From Bacteroidia bacterium (GTDB lineage Bacteria; Bacteroidota; Bacteroidia; Chitinophagales; Saprospiraceae): a stretch of DNA of 36,155 nucleotides. The DNA is taken from the NCBI GenBank assembly GCA_030430845.1, contig JAUIKE010000079.1, positions 1-36,155 of the forward strand. Direction: 5' to 3'. A program made the translations under genes and the position numbers. Positions 25,822 through 32,682 of the stretch are shown here, piece after piece; the stretch's first letter is position 1, and the number at the start of each line of letters is the position of its first letter. The notes beneath the pieces were generated by a model. It was not told the origin of the DNA. It made no database searches and saw only the letters and a program-made list of their open reading frames with translations.

Positions 25822-26898
25822 CTAGGAAAAAGTAGGGCGTGCCGGTATTCGAAGTCGCACCTTAAACTTGCCTTTGTTTTTCTCTATTTCGAATTCATGG
25901 TGTTTGTCATACAGTAGTTTGAGCCGGCGCTGAACATTACTCAGGCCGATTCCGCCGACCTTATCTTTGTTTAGGCTGTTCTGGGTATCATAGCGGTTGG
26001 ATGATTCAAAAGTAATATGGTTGTCACTCATATCCAGCAAAAATTTGATCCCCGGGCTCTTGCCAGTTTTTTTACCGTGCTTGTAGGCGTTTTCGATAAA
26101 AGGTACCAGCAACATGGGAGGGATTTCTTTTCCTCCAGGATTACCTTTGATCTCAAATTGAATAAAGTCCGGGTCCTTCAATCGAAGTTTCAGCAAGGCG
26201 ACCATACTCATGATGTATTCAATTTCTCGCTCCAGCGGAACAATTTCCGTATTGGCTTCATACAGCATATACCTCATGATACCTGACAGCTTCAGGATGG
26301 CGTCTGAGGCTTTGGTTTGATCTATAAAAACCAGAGAATCGATATTATTTAAGGTATTAAACAAAAAGTGGGGGTTAATTTGGGAGCGCAGCAAGGCCAA
26401 TTCGCTGTTGAGGTTTTGCTTTTCCAGTTCCTGCCTTCTTTTCTGATCTTTTATCCAGGATTGAAAAACCCGAACACCGGAAAATAAAAAGACGAAGGAA
26501 TACAAATCAATGGTATGATTAAACATGGAGGGGAAATACCAGAGCGGCCTTCTCAAGCCCCGCTGGAACACCTCCGGGTATATGATTTCATAACGGATCA
26601 GCCGCACCGCAATCACAAAAAATGCTCCTGAAAGAATAACCGATATGACAAACCACCAATATTTTTTTTCCAACAACAATTTGGGTACTAAAAGGTATGC
26701 GGTAAAGTAGACTGCTAAAATCTCTACAGGCAATAGCCAAACAAGGTGGTACCAGAAAAATTCAACCAATCCATCCAGCATCAAAGAGCGATAGAACAAC
26801 AGCGATCTGAATATCCAGAATGCAATGTGAGGAAGAATTAATTTTAACTGGTCAGAAAATTTATATGTACGAGGGGCAGGTATCGCAATACTGTCCAT
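25822..26898 (-). CDS. LytS-type sensor histidine kinase
   Basis: A 358-residue kinase when started at ATG 26898; a TTG at 26922 would add eight residues and is less likely. Four membrane helices lie in about residues 20-145, with no sizeable extracellular domain. The His_kinase motif LRSQINPHFLFNTLNNID carries phospho-acceptor His177. The ATPase domain has PFIENAYKHG (N box) and GGIGLSNVQRRL (G box). This family pairs with LytTR regulators, and one is encoded at 23934-24683 on the same strand. The signal is unknown. Confidence 0.94.
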   Translation of the reverse strand: MDSIAIPAPRTYKFSDQLKLILPHIAFWIFRSLLFYRSLMLDGLVEFFWYHLVWLLPVEILAVYFTAYLLVPKLLLEKKYWWFVISVILSGAFFVIAVRLIRYEIIYPEVFQRGLRRPLWYFPSMFNHTIDLYSFVFLFSGVRVFQSWIKDQKRRQELEKQNLNSELALLRSQINPHFLFNTLNNIDSLVFIDQTKASDAILKLSGIMRYMLYEANTEIVPLEREIEYIMSMVALLKLRLKDPDFIQFEIKGNPGGKEIPPMLLVPFIENAYKHGKKTGKSPGIKFLLDMSDNHITFESSNRYDTQNSLNKDKVGGIGLSNVQRRLKLLYDKHHEFEIEKNKGKFKVRLRIPARPTFS

Positions 26899-27098
26899 GG
26901 TGTTTTTAGTTCGAGTTAGCAATTGATACTACATTCTATACAATAAAACATTAAAACCCAAATACCGCCTATTGAAAATAGAGAAAAACAACTTTAAACA
27001 ATACCTAATCTGGAAAAAAAAAGATAAGTGTCAAAGTGGGGAAATCAAGAGTTTGCTCTAGGAAAACATTTTATTGCTATATTTTAAATGCTCTGAAT

Positions 27099-27306
27099 TA
27101 CCAGGATCAAGTCTGGTACTAAAATAATGCTTTTTTGTTGCAACCTTTATTTAAATGTGAGGTTCTTACTTAGAGCATGTTTAAACTTTACCCTTTGGCC
27201 TGCAAATGGTCATAAACAGGCTCTTAAAACCTATATTCGAAAAAAAGATTTTTTCATACTAATTCAATTTTAGGGTCGTGTCTGAATAGGCACGACTTTT
27301 CTTTTT
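27099..27306 (+). ncRNA. Candidate structured small RNA ending at a plus-strand terminator
   Basis: A small hairpin (27099-27118, TACCAG/CTGGTA), a 12-bp inverted repeat with one mismatch (27172-27183 with 27213-27224) and a terminator-like stem with T-run (27275-27306) lie in line on the plus strand. No plus-strand ORF explains the terminator. Start and promoter are not defined, so the left limit is only the first visible stem. Confidence 0.3.
27275..27306 (+). terminator. Plus-strand terminator with no upstream gene
   Basis: An 8-bp stem with one G-U pair (GTCGTGTC / GGCACGAC) at 27275-27296 with loop at 27283-27288, followed by TTTTCTTTTT (27297-27306). Confidence 0.6.
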
Positions 27307-27307
27307 A

Positions 27308-27368
27308 AAAACAGAACGGGGTTGTGTGAAAAGGCCGAAGGACTTTTCACACAACCCCGTTCTGTTTT
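27308..27368 (-). terminator. Perfect 26-bp terminator hairpin of the helical protein gene
   Basis: Arms 27308-27333 and 27343-27368 match perfectly around a 9-nt loop. It begins 16 nt after the stop at 27385. In the minus direction the right-hand arm ends in CTGTTTT followed by one more T, giving a short U-run. Confidence 0.85.
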
Positions 27369-27384
27369 AACTTCCTGTTTTTTT

Positions 27385-27753
27385 TCAATCGTTGTGGGCA
27401 GCAAAGCGACGAAAGTTAGTTTTGAATTCTTCGAAGTCCTTAATGAAGTCAGCCAGGCTGCTTCTTACCTTTTCATGATCGGAGGCCAGTGCCTCTTCTG
27501 TTTTTGTACCGGAAAGCTGTTTTTCATGCCTCAGGATCTCATGCCGAAAATCATCAATGTGATCCAACTTTTTAATGAGAATTTTTCTGTACTCATCTAC
27601 ATGCTCGATGATAGAGAGCCATTGAGGGTGTTTGCGAACCACTTCTGTCAGCTCTTTTTGAAAAATGAGCACCTGATCCTGGTAAAAGTCCAGTTTGCTT
27701 AACCACTCCCGATGTTCATGATGTTCCTGCACTTTGATTACATTAATGTTCAT
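27385..27753 (-). CDS. Small helical protein of unknown function
   Basis: A 122-residue, charged, almost fully helical cytosolic protein opening MNINVIKVQEHHEHREWL. Heptad-like spacing suggests coiled coils over most of its length, and many His residues cluster in the first 15. No known domain was recognised. It is encoded downstream of the MscS-type channel gene with a 103-bp gap containing repeated ACTGAGT-like heptamers, and is followed by a strong terminator. Start ATG, clean frame and terminator support it as a real gene. Confidence 0.72.
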   Translation of the reverse strand: MNINVIKVQEHHEHREWLSKLDFYQDQVLIFQKELTEVVRKHPQWLSIIEHVDEYRKILIKKLDHIDDFRHEILRHEKQLSGTKTEEALASDHEKVRSSLADFIKDFEEFKTNFRRFAAHND

Positions 27754-27784
27754 TCATACAATTTTAAAGATTTCTCGCAGCTTT

Positions 27785-27838
27785 ACTGAGTAAAAAACTA
27801 CAACAGTTTTGATCAAAAACTCAGTGATTTTACTCAGC
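27785..27838. promoter_or_regulatory. Three ACTGAGT/ACTCAG heptamers upstream of the helical protein gene
   Basis: Copies at 27785-27791 (ACTGAGT), 27819-27825 (ACTCAGT) and 27832-27838 (ACTCAGC). The first and last also form a 10-bp inverted repeat (CTGAGTAAAA, 27786-27795, with TTTTACTCAG, 27828-27837). They lie 32-85 bp upstream of the ATG at 27753. A regulator site or a transcript hairpin after the MscS gene are both possible. Confidence 0.4.
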
Positions 27839-27856
27839 AGTATCTTATGACTTTTA

Positions 27857-28714
27857 TCAAAGCGTTTTTCCGGCCTTTTTCTCGACGATCGTTCGGTGAG
27901 GAAAGGGAATTTCGATGCCTTCTTTATCAAAACGTTTTTTAAGAGACTCCAACAAATCACATTTCATAGCAAAGGCATTGGCATTATTTTCAGCCCATAT
28001 CCATGCTCTTATTAATACCGACGAATCATCCAGGGAGATCACCCTTATTCTTACAACACCCTCTCCGGCTTCCAATTGGGCGGGCGTTCGGTTATCTATG
28101 TGCATAGGATGCTTTAATGCCTCGTCTTCTATGATCTGTTTGGCCAGGTCGATATCTGAATCATAACTAATACCAATATCCAGCCAAAGGCAAATTTTGT
28201 CGTCTCCAAAATCCGAATTGATGATCACTTCATTACTAATGACGGTATTGGGAATCAGGATCCTTCGGTTTTCGAAATCCCTGATTACTGTATGCCTTAA
28301 AGTAATATCTTCAACAATGCCGCTGAGCGTATCCCGAATCTTAAGTCGATCATTCACCCGGAAAGGTTTAAAAATCACAATAAACAATCCGCTGATGATG
28401 TTACTCAAAGCATGCTGGGAAGCGAAGCCCACTGCCACAGCTAAAATACCGGCACCTGCGAGGAGTGAATTGGCCACCGTCCGCAGTTCGGGCACGGAAT
28501 ACACCGCCCAGCTGAATCCTACAAGATAAATGATCGCAGTAATAGCATGGCGAAGAAAATGATAATTAGTCGGATCATTGTTCATGATTAAAGTAGACTT
28601 CCGAATAAACCGCCGGAACAGGCGATTAAAAGAGTACCCTACCACTAAAGTCACTATAACGATGCCGATAAAGATCCCCCAATCGAACAGGAAGGTTTTA
28701 AAGAATTCATTCAT
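27857..28714 (-). CDS. Small-conductance mechanosensitive channel, MscS family
   Basis: A 285-residue protein with three membrane helices (about 10-32, 55-75, 80-112) and a cytosolic beta/alpha domain. The pore helix ILAVAVGFASQHALSNIISG (about 90-109) keeps the Gly/Ala packing pattern of MscS, and FKPFRVNDRLKI with IPNTVISNEVI follows as in the family. It releases osmolytes upon hypo-osmotic shock. Length matches E. coli MscS (286). It is followed by the small helical protein gene; the upstream gap has a sequence motif shared with the cyclase gene next door. Confidence 0.95.
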   Translation of the reverse strand: MNEFFKTFLFDWGIFIGIVIVTLVVGYSFNRLFRRFIRKSTLIMNNDPTNYHFLRHAITAIIYLVGFSWAVYSVPELRTVANSLLAGAGILAVAVGFASQHALSNIISGLFIVIFKPFRVNDRLKIRDTLSGIVEDITLRHTVIRDFENRRILIPNTVISNEVIINSDFGDDKICLWLDIGISYDSDIDLAKQIIEDEALKHPMHIDNRTPAQLEAGEGVVRIRVISLDDSSVLIRAWIWAENNANAFAMKCDLLESLKKRFDKEGIEIPFPHRTIVEKKAGKTL

Positions 28715-28770
28715 ATTGAACCTAATTACTATGTAATAAAAATTAATTTATACAACCTCATAGATAATTA

Positions 28771-28799
28771 ATCTAAGTTGCGATACACGCACCTTAGAT
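28771..28799. promoter_or_regulatory. Inverted repeat and shared 13-mer upstream of the mscS-like gene
   Basis: ATCTAAG and CTTAGAT are perfect arms enclosing TTGCGATACACGCAC. The 13-mer CTAAGTTGCGATA (28773-28785) recurs exactly, in reverse orientation, at 31004-31016 and in altered form near 30890. It lies about 60 bp upstream of the channel ATG, a position suited to an operator. Confidence 0.4.
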
Positions 28800-28806
28800 T
28801 TACAAA

Positions 28807-28857
28807 TTAGGGATAAAATTGGACGCCGCCCGGGGCGGCGTCCAATTTTATCCCTAA
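28807..28857. terminator. Perfect 24-bp GC-rich hairpin between cyclase and channel genes
   Basis: Arms 28807-28830 and 28834-28857 are exact reverse complements around CGG, with GACGCCGCC/GGCGGCGTC next to the loop. It is the second of two overlapping hairpins after the cyclase stop. In the minus direction only TTT follows, so it is not a standard U-tract terminator. Confidence 0.7.
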
Positions 28858-28894
28858 ACAGGGGCTTCCGGTTCCGCCGGAAGCCCCTGTTTAG
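28854..28894. terminator. Perfect 18-bp hairpin after the cyclase gene, overlapping the next hairpin
   Basis: Arms 28854-28871 (CTAAACAGGGGCTTCCGG) and 28877-28894 match perfectly around TTCCG. It begins 17 nt after the stop codon at 28912. Its last four bases in the minus direction (28857-28854) are also part of the adjoining 24-bp hairpin, so both cannot be fully paired at once. Confidence 0.75.
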
Positions 28895-28911
28895 ATAAAT
28901 AATTCAAGTTA

Positions 28912-30870
28912 TTATTCTATCTGTCGTCCTTTCATCTTAATTTTTTCTAATAAAGCCTTGGAGCGTTCATCCCGATAGATTTTTTTCCAATAGGGATGAT
29001 TAACGACAAAGACCATGCCGGGCAATCGTTTCTCCACTGCCTGATTCAGGTTATCCAACATAGTACCCATATCGTCATCTGCAACGGCCAGCATGGCTCT
29101 ATGAATATTGAGGTCTGACTGCGGGTAATCGGGCACTAGGCTTTCAATTCGCTTCTTACATTTCAGATATCTTTCGGTATCTCCCAAACCTGCAGCGGCA
29201 ATACCCCTGGCCACCACAAAATCTTTGAAAATAGGAAGTTCCATTTCTATTTTTTTCTTAAGCGCTTCCTGGGCTTTCTCGTAATCCCCCTTCAAAAGAT
29301 AAATATTTCCTTTCATCAGGGCCATGAAAACGTGGTGGGGGAATAAACCCTCCATTTTTTCAATCAACTTCAAAGCCGATTCAAAGTCAGCTGACATGGC
29401 GAGTGCCTCGGCCAGATATGCATGGGCCAGAAAGGAAATAGGATCTATTTCCAGGGCTTTTTCCAAGGTCTGGATGGCCTGAGGGAATCGTCCGGCAGCC
29501 ACTAAGAACAGACCATAGGTTACCAGGTAATTAGAGTTTTTTTCATTAATACCGGCTGCTTTTTCAAAATACATTTCGGCCCCTTCAAAATCCCAGTCAA
29601 AAAACATCCGGACCAGTCCGAGTGCACAATGGGCTTCCGCCAACTGGGGGTCTAGTTTGACAGCTCGCAGGGCAGATTCTCTCGCGACCGGAAAAGCCTT
29701 TTTGGGTTCCATTTCGGTGGTTCCGCCGAGGAAGGCCAGGCAAAAAGACAAAATGGCGTATGGTTTGGCAAAATTGGGGTCCAGGTCAATGGCCTGCTGG
29801 AAAAGCCCCATAGCAATTTGAGCTTCCTGAGGGCTGTACTGATTCCAGTGGAAAAGGCCTCGCAGATAGGCATTATAGGCATCCATATTCAAAGTGGGTG
29901 CCTCTACCAGGTGTTTTTTCTTAGATTCGATACCCAGTCGTTCTTTCAGTTGGTCCGTAATTTTGAGCGCTATTTCATCCTGAATGGCAAAGATATCATC
30001 CAGTGTTCGGTCATAGGTTTCTGAAAAAAGGTGATATCCATCTTCTGTGCTGATCAACTGAGCGGTAATGCGCACCCGTTGGCCTGATTTGCGCACACTA
30101 CCTTCCAGTACTGCGGCAACGCCCAGCTCCTTCCCAATCTGGCGTATGTCCTCGTTTCGCCCTTTATACGAAAAAGAAGAGGTTCTGGCTGTCACTTTCA
30201 GGTTTTCTACTTTGGAGACTACATTGAGGATTTCCTCAGCGATGCCATCACTAAAATATTCATTTTCGGGATCTGAGCTCATATTAACGAAAGGAAGAAC
30301 AGCCAGAGAGTTTTTCAGGGAGTGTCCTTTCCCGGCTAGTTGTTTGGCATTGGGAACGAGCAGATGGGGCGCTTTTAAGGCAAATAATTCAATTGGCTCT
30401 TCAATATTTTTAAGTTTGAAGGGGCCGAGGTTTTTAACTGTGAGAGAAGTATCGTCGGGCAGGTTTTTCGCAAGTTGTTTTGAAAACAAGATAGCACCCG
30501 GCAGGCCGAAGCTTTCTATTCGGGCTGCGATATTGACCGTTTCGCCATAAATATTGCGATCATCGTAAGCAATTTCTCCGATATGAAGTCCGATTCGGAC
30601 AGGCACTTCGGGATCTATTCTGAGAATTTGTTGCAATTTGGCGGCACAGTGTAACGCCCGACCTGCTTCGGAGAAGGTGCACATAGCACCGTCTCCATAA
30701 AACTGGATGATGGTTCCTTGAAATTGAGGTATCAAATTTTGCAGGGAGGTCTCCATTTTCCGCCGCATGGCCAGGGCCAGTTCCTCGTCTTCATCCATAA
30801 GGCGGGAATACCCCATCATATCGGCAAACATTACCACCGATTTTTTGCGATTCATCCTTTCTGTTATCAT
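28912..30870 (-). CDS. Class III nucleotide cyclase with TolB-like and TPR regions
   Basis: A 652-residue cytosolic protein. The cyclase catalytic domain (about 8-165) has metal ligands Asp17 (FADMMGYS) and Asp60 (FYGDGAM), and transition-state Asn113/Arg117 (TVNIAARIE). At the substrate-selecting positions it carries Gln56 and Asn106, not Lys and Asp/Thr. A TolB-like nucleotide-cyclase-associated domain follows (about 187-310; LAVLPFVNMSSDPENEYFSDG, LEGSVRKSG), then TPR repeats (about 330-620). This architecture is common in cyclases of the CadC-like type. It probably makes cAMP in answer to a protein or ligand bound to the TPR region. ATG 30870 is used; ATG 30855 (MNRKKSVV) is also possible. 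Two hairpins follow its stop. Confidence 0.92.
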   Translation of the reverse strand: MITERMNRKKSVVMFADMMGYSRLMDEDEELALAMRRKMETSLQNLIPQFQGTIIQFYGDGAMCTFSEAGRALHCAAKLQQILRIDPEVPVRIGLHIGEIAYDDRNIYGETVNIAARIESFGLPGAILFSKQLAKNLPDDTSLTVKNLGPFKLKNIEEPIELFALKAPHLLVPNAKQLAGKGHSLKNSLAVLPFVNMSSDPENEYFSDGIAEEILNVVSKVENLKVTARTSSFSYKGRNEDIRQIGKELGVAAVLEGSVRKSGQRVRITAQLISTEDGYHLFSETYDRTLDDIFAIQDEIALKITDQLKERLGIESKKKHLVEAPTLNMDAYNAYLRGLFHWNQYSPQEAQIAMGLFQQAIDLDPNFAKPYAILSFCLAFLGGTTEMEPKKAFPVARESALRAVKLDPQLAEAHCALGLVRMFFDWDFEGAEMYFEKAAGINEKNSNYLVTYGLFLVAAGRFPQAIQTLEKALEIDPISFLAHAYLAEALAMSADFESALKLIEKMEGLFPHHVFMALMKGNIYLLKGDYEKAQEALKKKIEMELPIFKDFVVARGIAAAGLGDTERYLKCKKRIESLVPDYPQSDLNIHRAMLAVADDDMGTMLDNLNQAVEKRLPGMVFVVNHPYWKKIYRDERSKALLEKIKMKGRQIE

Positions 30871-30920
30871 TCTTTGAATATAAATAATTCAAGCTGCGAT
30901 GCACATAAGATAAATTTCAA

Positions 30921-30975
30921 TACAGCTCATAAAATGAGATGATGGTGGCTGCCGTCACCTATTTTATCAGCTGTA
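30921..30975. repeat. 15-bp inverted repeat upstream of the cyclase gene
   Basis: Arms 30921-30935 (TACAGCTCATAAAAT) and 30961-30975 match at 14 of 15 positions, with a 25-bp centre containing a GGTG/CACC stem. It is 51 bp upstream of the cyclase ATG. It could be a cruciform, a leader RNA structure or an operator. Confidence 0.55.
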
Positions 30976-31003
30976 ATGGAAAAATTTATTCTATTGTTAA
31001 CTA

Positions 31004-31016
31004 TATCGCAACTTAG
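31004..31016. promoter_or_regulatory. Second exact copy of the CTAAGTTGCGATA motif
   Basis: It reads TATCGCAACTTAG on the plus strand, the reverse complement of 28773-28785. The two sites flank the regulated candidates: the mscS-like gene and the cyclase/DUF502 divergent pair. Confidence 0.4.
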
Positions 31017-31265
31017 GTTGAATACTTTTAGTTTCCAAAGATCTATGAACATCGATTTTTTGTTATTGTAAAGTGATACAATATGAAGCTAGTTTTTTAC
31101 ATTTAAGTGCTTGGACAATTTGAAGTCTTAAATAACTTTCTTCTTTACTTAAGCCCTACTAAAATAGGCAAGAATAGCCTCTTTTTTTACAAAACCCGGA
31201 TTCTTTTAGGGTAGCTTGCAATGTAGGGACGAGCATTAAAATTTCAAGTAGAATTTGCTGATTTT

Positions 31266-31907
31266 ATGGGAAAGAAAAAAGGAAAAAAATCATTCATCAG
31301 GCGGCTACGCAATTTTTTTTATACGACTGTAATCGGTGGGATGCTGGTTGTTCTGCCGATCACTATTTTTGCCTTTCTGATCAACTTTTTATTTCAAACC
31401 TTGACTCGTTTATTAGAGCCGATCCGCAATCTGATAGAGATTCCGCTTGTTAAGGCAGAATGGCTGATCAGCTTAATAGCTTTGGCCAGTGTAGTCCTGT
31501 TATTTTTTGTCATAGGACTGATCGTGCAGACCAGTTTCGGTCAGAAATTTATCCGCTCCTTGGAAGAGCGTTTTCTTGGGCCCCTCCCCTTTTACAATGT
31601 TATCCGGGAAACGATCCAGCAGTTTTTTGGAAAAAACAAAATGCCTTTCAGCGAGGTAGTTGCTGTAGACGTGTTCAGTAACGGCACCCGAATGATCGGC
31701 TTTATTTCGGATTCTCTGGAGGATGACCGATATGCCATTTTTGTTCCTACCGGCCCCAACCCAACCAATGGGTTCATTTTTATTGTAGAGAAGGATCAGC
31801 TGGAACATTTAAATGTGCGGCCGGAGGATGCTATGCGAACGATCATCGGAGTCGGAACCGGTTCATCTGACCTGTTTAATAAGGTTGTACGGAAGGCAGA
31901 GAGCTAG
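31266..31907 (+). CDS. DUF502-family membrane protein
   Basis: A 213-residue protein with two membrane helices (about 18-45 and 66-90) and a cytosolic beta-rich C-terminal domain. The family marks GGMLVVLPITIFAFLI, GPLPFYNVIRETIQQF and FVPTGPNPTNGFIFIV are all present. Function of the family is unknown. A very basic N-terminus (GKKKGKKSF) precedes the first helix, in line with the positive-inside rule. It is transcribed alone, divergent from the cyclase gene. Confidence 0.92.
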   Translation: MGKKKGKKSFIRRLRNFFYTTVIGGMLVVLPITIFAFLINFLFQTLTRLLEPIRNLIEIPLVKAEWLISLIALASVVLLFFVIGLIVQTSFGQKFIRSLEERFLGPLPFYNVIRETIQQFFGKNKMPFSEVVAVDVFSNGTRMIGFISDSLEDDRYAIFVPTGPNPTNGFIFIVEKDQLEHLNVRPEDAMRTIIGVGTGSSDLFNKVVRKAES

Positions 31908-31980
31908 GTTTTTGCTACCTCAAGTCCTGATTATTAAAGATTTAAGTCTCTTTTGGTTCTGATTTTTCCATAGAAAAGTG

Positions 31981-31988
31981 TATATTTG
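31981..31988 (+). promoter_or_regulatory. Predicted -7 element of the marR-like gene
   Basis: TATATTTG matches the TAnnTTTG consensus fully and lies 79 bp upstream of the ATG at 32068. A TTTG at 31952-31955 is 25 bp upstream, longer than the usual spacing, so the -33 box is doubtful. Confidence 0.5.
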
Positions 31989-31996
31989 TGCTTTCT

Positions 31997-32013
31997 CTAA
32001 TTTGTACAATTAG
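31997..32013 (+). promoter_or_regulatory. Candidate MarR operator
   Basis: CTAATT-TGTAC-AATTAG, a 6-bp inverted repeat with a 5-bp centre, lies 9 bp after the predicted -7 element, near the transcription start. MarR proteins commonly bind such AT-rich palindromes over their own promoter. The right half plus flank (AATTAGAT) recurs at 32611-32618 upstream of the acetyltransferase gene. Confidence 0.45.
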
Positions 32014-32067
32014 ATGGACAGATTTATTCTTGTTGAACCATGTAAGAAAGGGGGCAAAAAATCGTAG

Positions 32068-32562
32068 ATGAATTATACCGACATACTCACTGGCCTTAGG
32101 AAAATTATTCGGTCGGTTAACCTGGAAAGTAAGCGAATAGAAAAGCAATATGGCATTAGTATCCCCCAGCTACTTTGCTTAAACTTTCTAAACAGCCAGA
32201 CCGGTTTTCAGGCTTCACAAAAAGAGATCAAGGACTTCCTAAGTTTAAATGCCAGCACAGTAACGGGAATTATTAACAGACTTGAAAAAAAAGGCCTTGT
32301 AGCCAAACTGCCTAAGAGAGAGGATAAACGAGTCAGCTACATTACCATTACAGCTAAGGGTGCTGATTTAATTCAAAACACACCTGAGTTGCTTCATGAA
32401 CGGCTGACCCAAAAGCTAAAATCTCTGTCTACCGAGCATCTGGAAGAATTACGCCATTCCTTTGAAGTCATAGCAGATTTTCTGGATGTTGAAAAAGTAG
32501 ATGCCTCCCCTATCTTAACTGCGGAAGTCAGCATCAAGGATGCGGAGACGAACTCGAACTAA
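32068..32562 (+). CDS. MarR-family transcriptional regulator
   Basis: A 164-residue winged-helix regulator. Residues about 30-100 hold the DNA-binding domain: SQKEIKDFLSLNASTVTGIINRLEKKGLVAK is the helix-turn-helix, and REDKRVSYITITAKG the wing. Flanking helices build the dimer interface. MarR proteins usually repress and are released by small phenolic or toxic ligands. A palindrome over the predicted start site suggests autoregulation. The acetyltransferase gene 120 bp downstream is a natural target. Confidence 0.95.
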   Translation: MNYTDILTGLRKIIRSVNLESKRIEKQYGISIPQLLCLNFLNSQTGFQASQKEIKDFLSLNASTVTGIINRLEKKGLVAKLPKREDKRVSYITITAKGADLIQNTPELLHERLTQKLKSLSTEHLEELRHSFEVIADFLDVEKVDASPILTAEVSIKDAETNSN

Positions 32563-32577
32563 AAAAGTTGGAGGTAT

Positions 32578-32616
32578 ATGAAACTTTTTTTTTGTATCGG
32601 CAGTTTTTATAATTAG
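32578..32616 (+). CDS. Possible 12-residue leader peptide ahead of the acetyltransferase gene
   Basis: The ORF encodes MKLFFCIGSFYN and stops one base before the hairpin at 32617-32636. A GGAGG lies at 32570-32574, only 3 nt from the ATG, closer than ideal. The same bases also form the loop of an AAAAAAGTT/AACTTTTTT stem (32561-32590), so it may simply be the 3' structure of the marR transcript. It is included as a possibility only. Confidence 0.25.
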   Translation: MKLFFCIGSFYN

Positions 32617-32641
32617 ATAGTTTCTGTTGAAACTATTTTTT
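32617..32641 (+). terminator. Short terminator-like hairpin between marR and GNAT genes
   Basis: A perfect 8-bp stem (ATAGTTTC / GAAACTAT) with a TGTT loop at 32617-32636, followed by five T residues (32637-32641). Confidence 0.6.
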
Positions 32642-32651
32642 CTAAGGAAGG

Positions 32652-32676
32652 CCTTTGTTTGAAAACACAAAGGAGG
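32652..32676 (+). promoter_or_regulatory. Shine-Dalgarno site of the GNAT gene, partly masked by a hairpin
   Basis: AGGAGG at 32671-32676 is 6 nt before ATG 32683, a textbook ribosome-binding site that is rare in this window. CCTTTGT (32652-32658) can pair with ACAAAGG (32667-32673), covering the first three bases of the SD. This site decides the gene start. Confidence 0.5.
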
Positions 32677-32682
32677 AATCAA

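Larger units (their letters stand above)
26899..27384. other. 486-bp intergenic region with two facing terminators and a possible small RNA
   Basis: No protein gene is supported. The left half is AT-rich and upstream of the LytS-type kinase gene. The right half holds a possible plus-strand RNA (27099-27306) and the minus-strand hairpin 27308-27368. Confidence 0.6.
30871..31265. other. 395-bp divergent intergenic region
   Basis: No gene was found. It separates the cyclase (minus) and DUF502 (plus) genes. It holds a 15-bp inverted repeat (30921-30975), a degenerate copy of the TTGCGATA motif near 30890-30904 and an exact inverted copy at 31004-31016. Confidence 0.7.

Noticed and set aside
27754..27960. 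A 68-codon minus-strand frame overlapping the end of the mscS-like gene
   Set aside because: Out-of-frame shadow covering channel codons and the heptamer spacer; composition is not protein-like.
32659..32682. TTG start upstream of the GNAT gene
   Set aside because: It would put the AGGAGG inside the gene; ATG 32683 has correct SD spacing.
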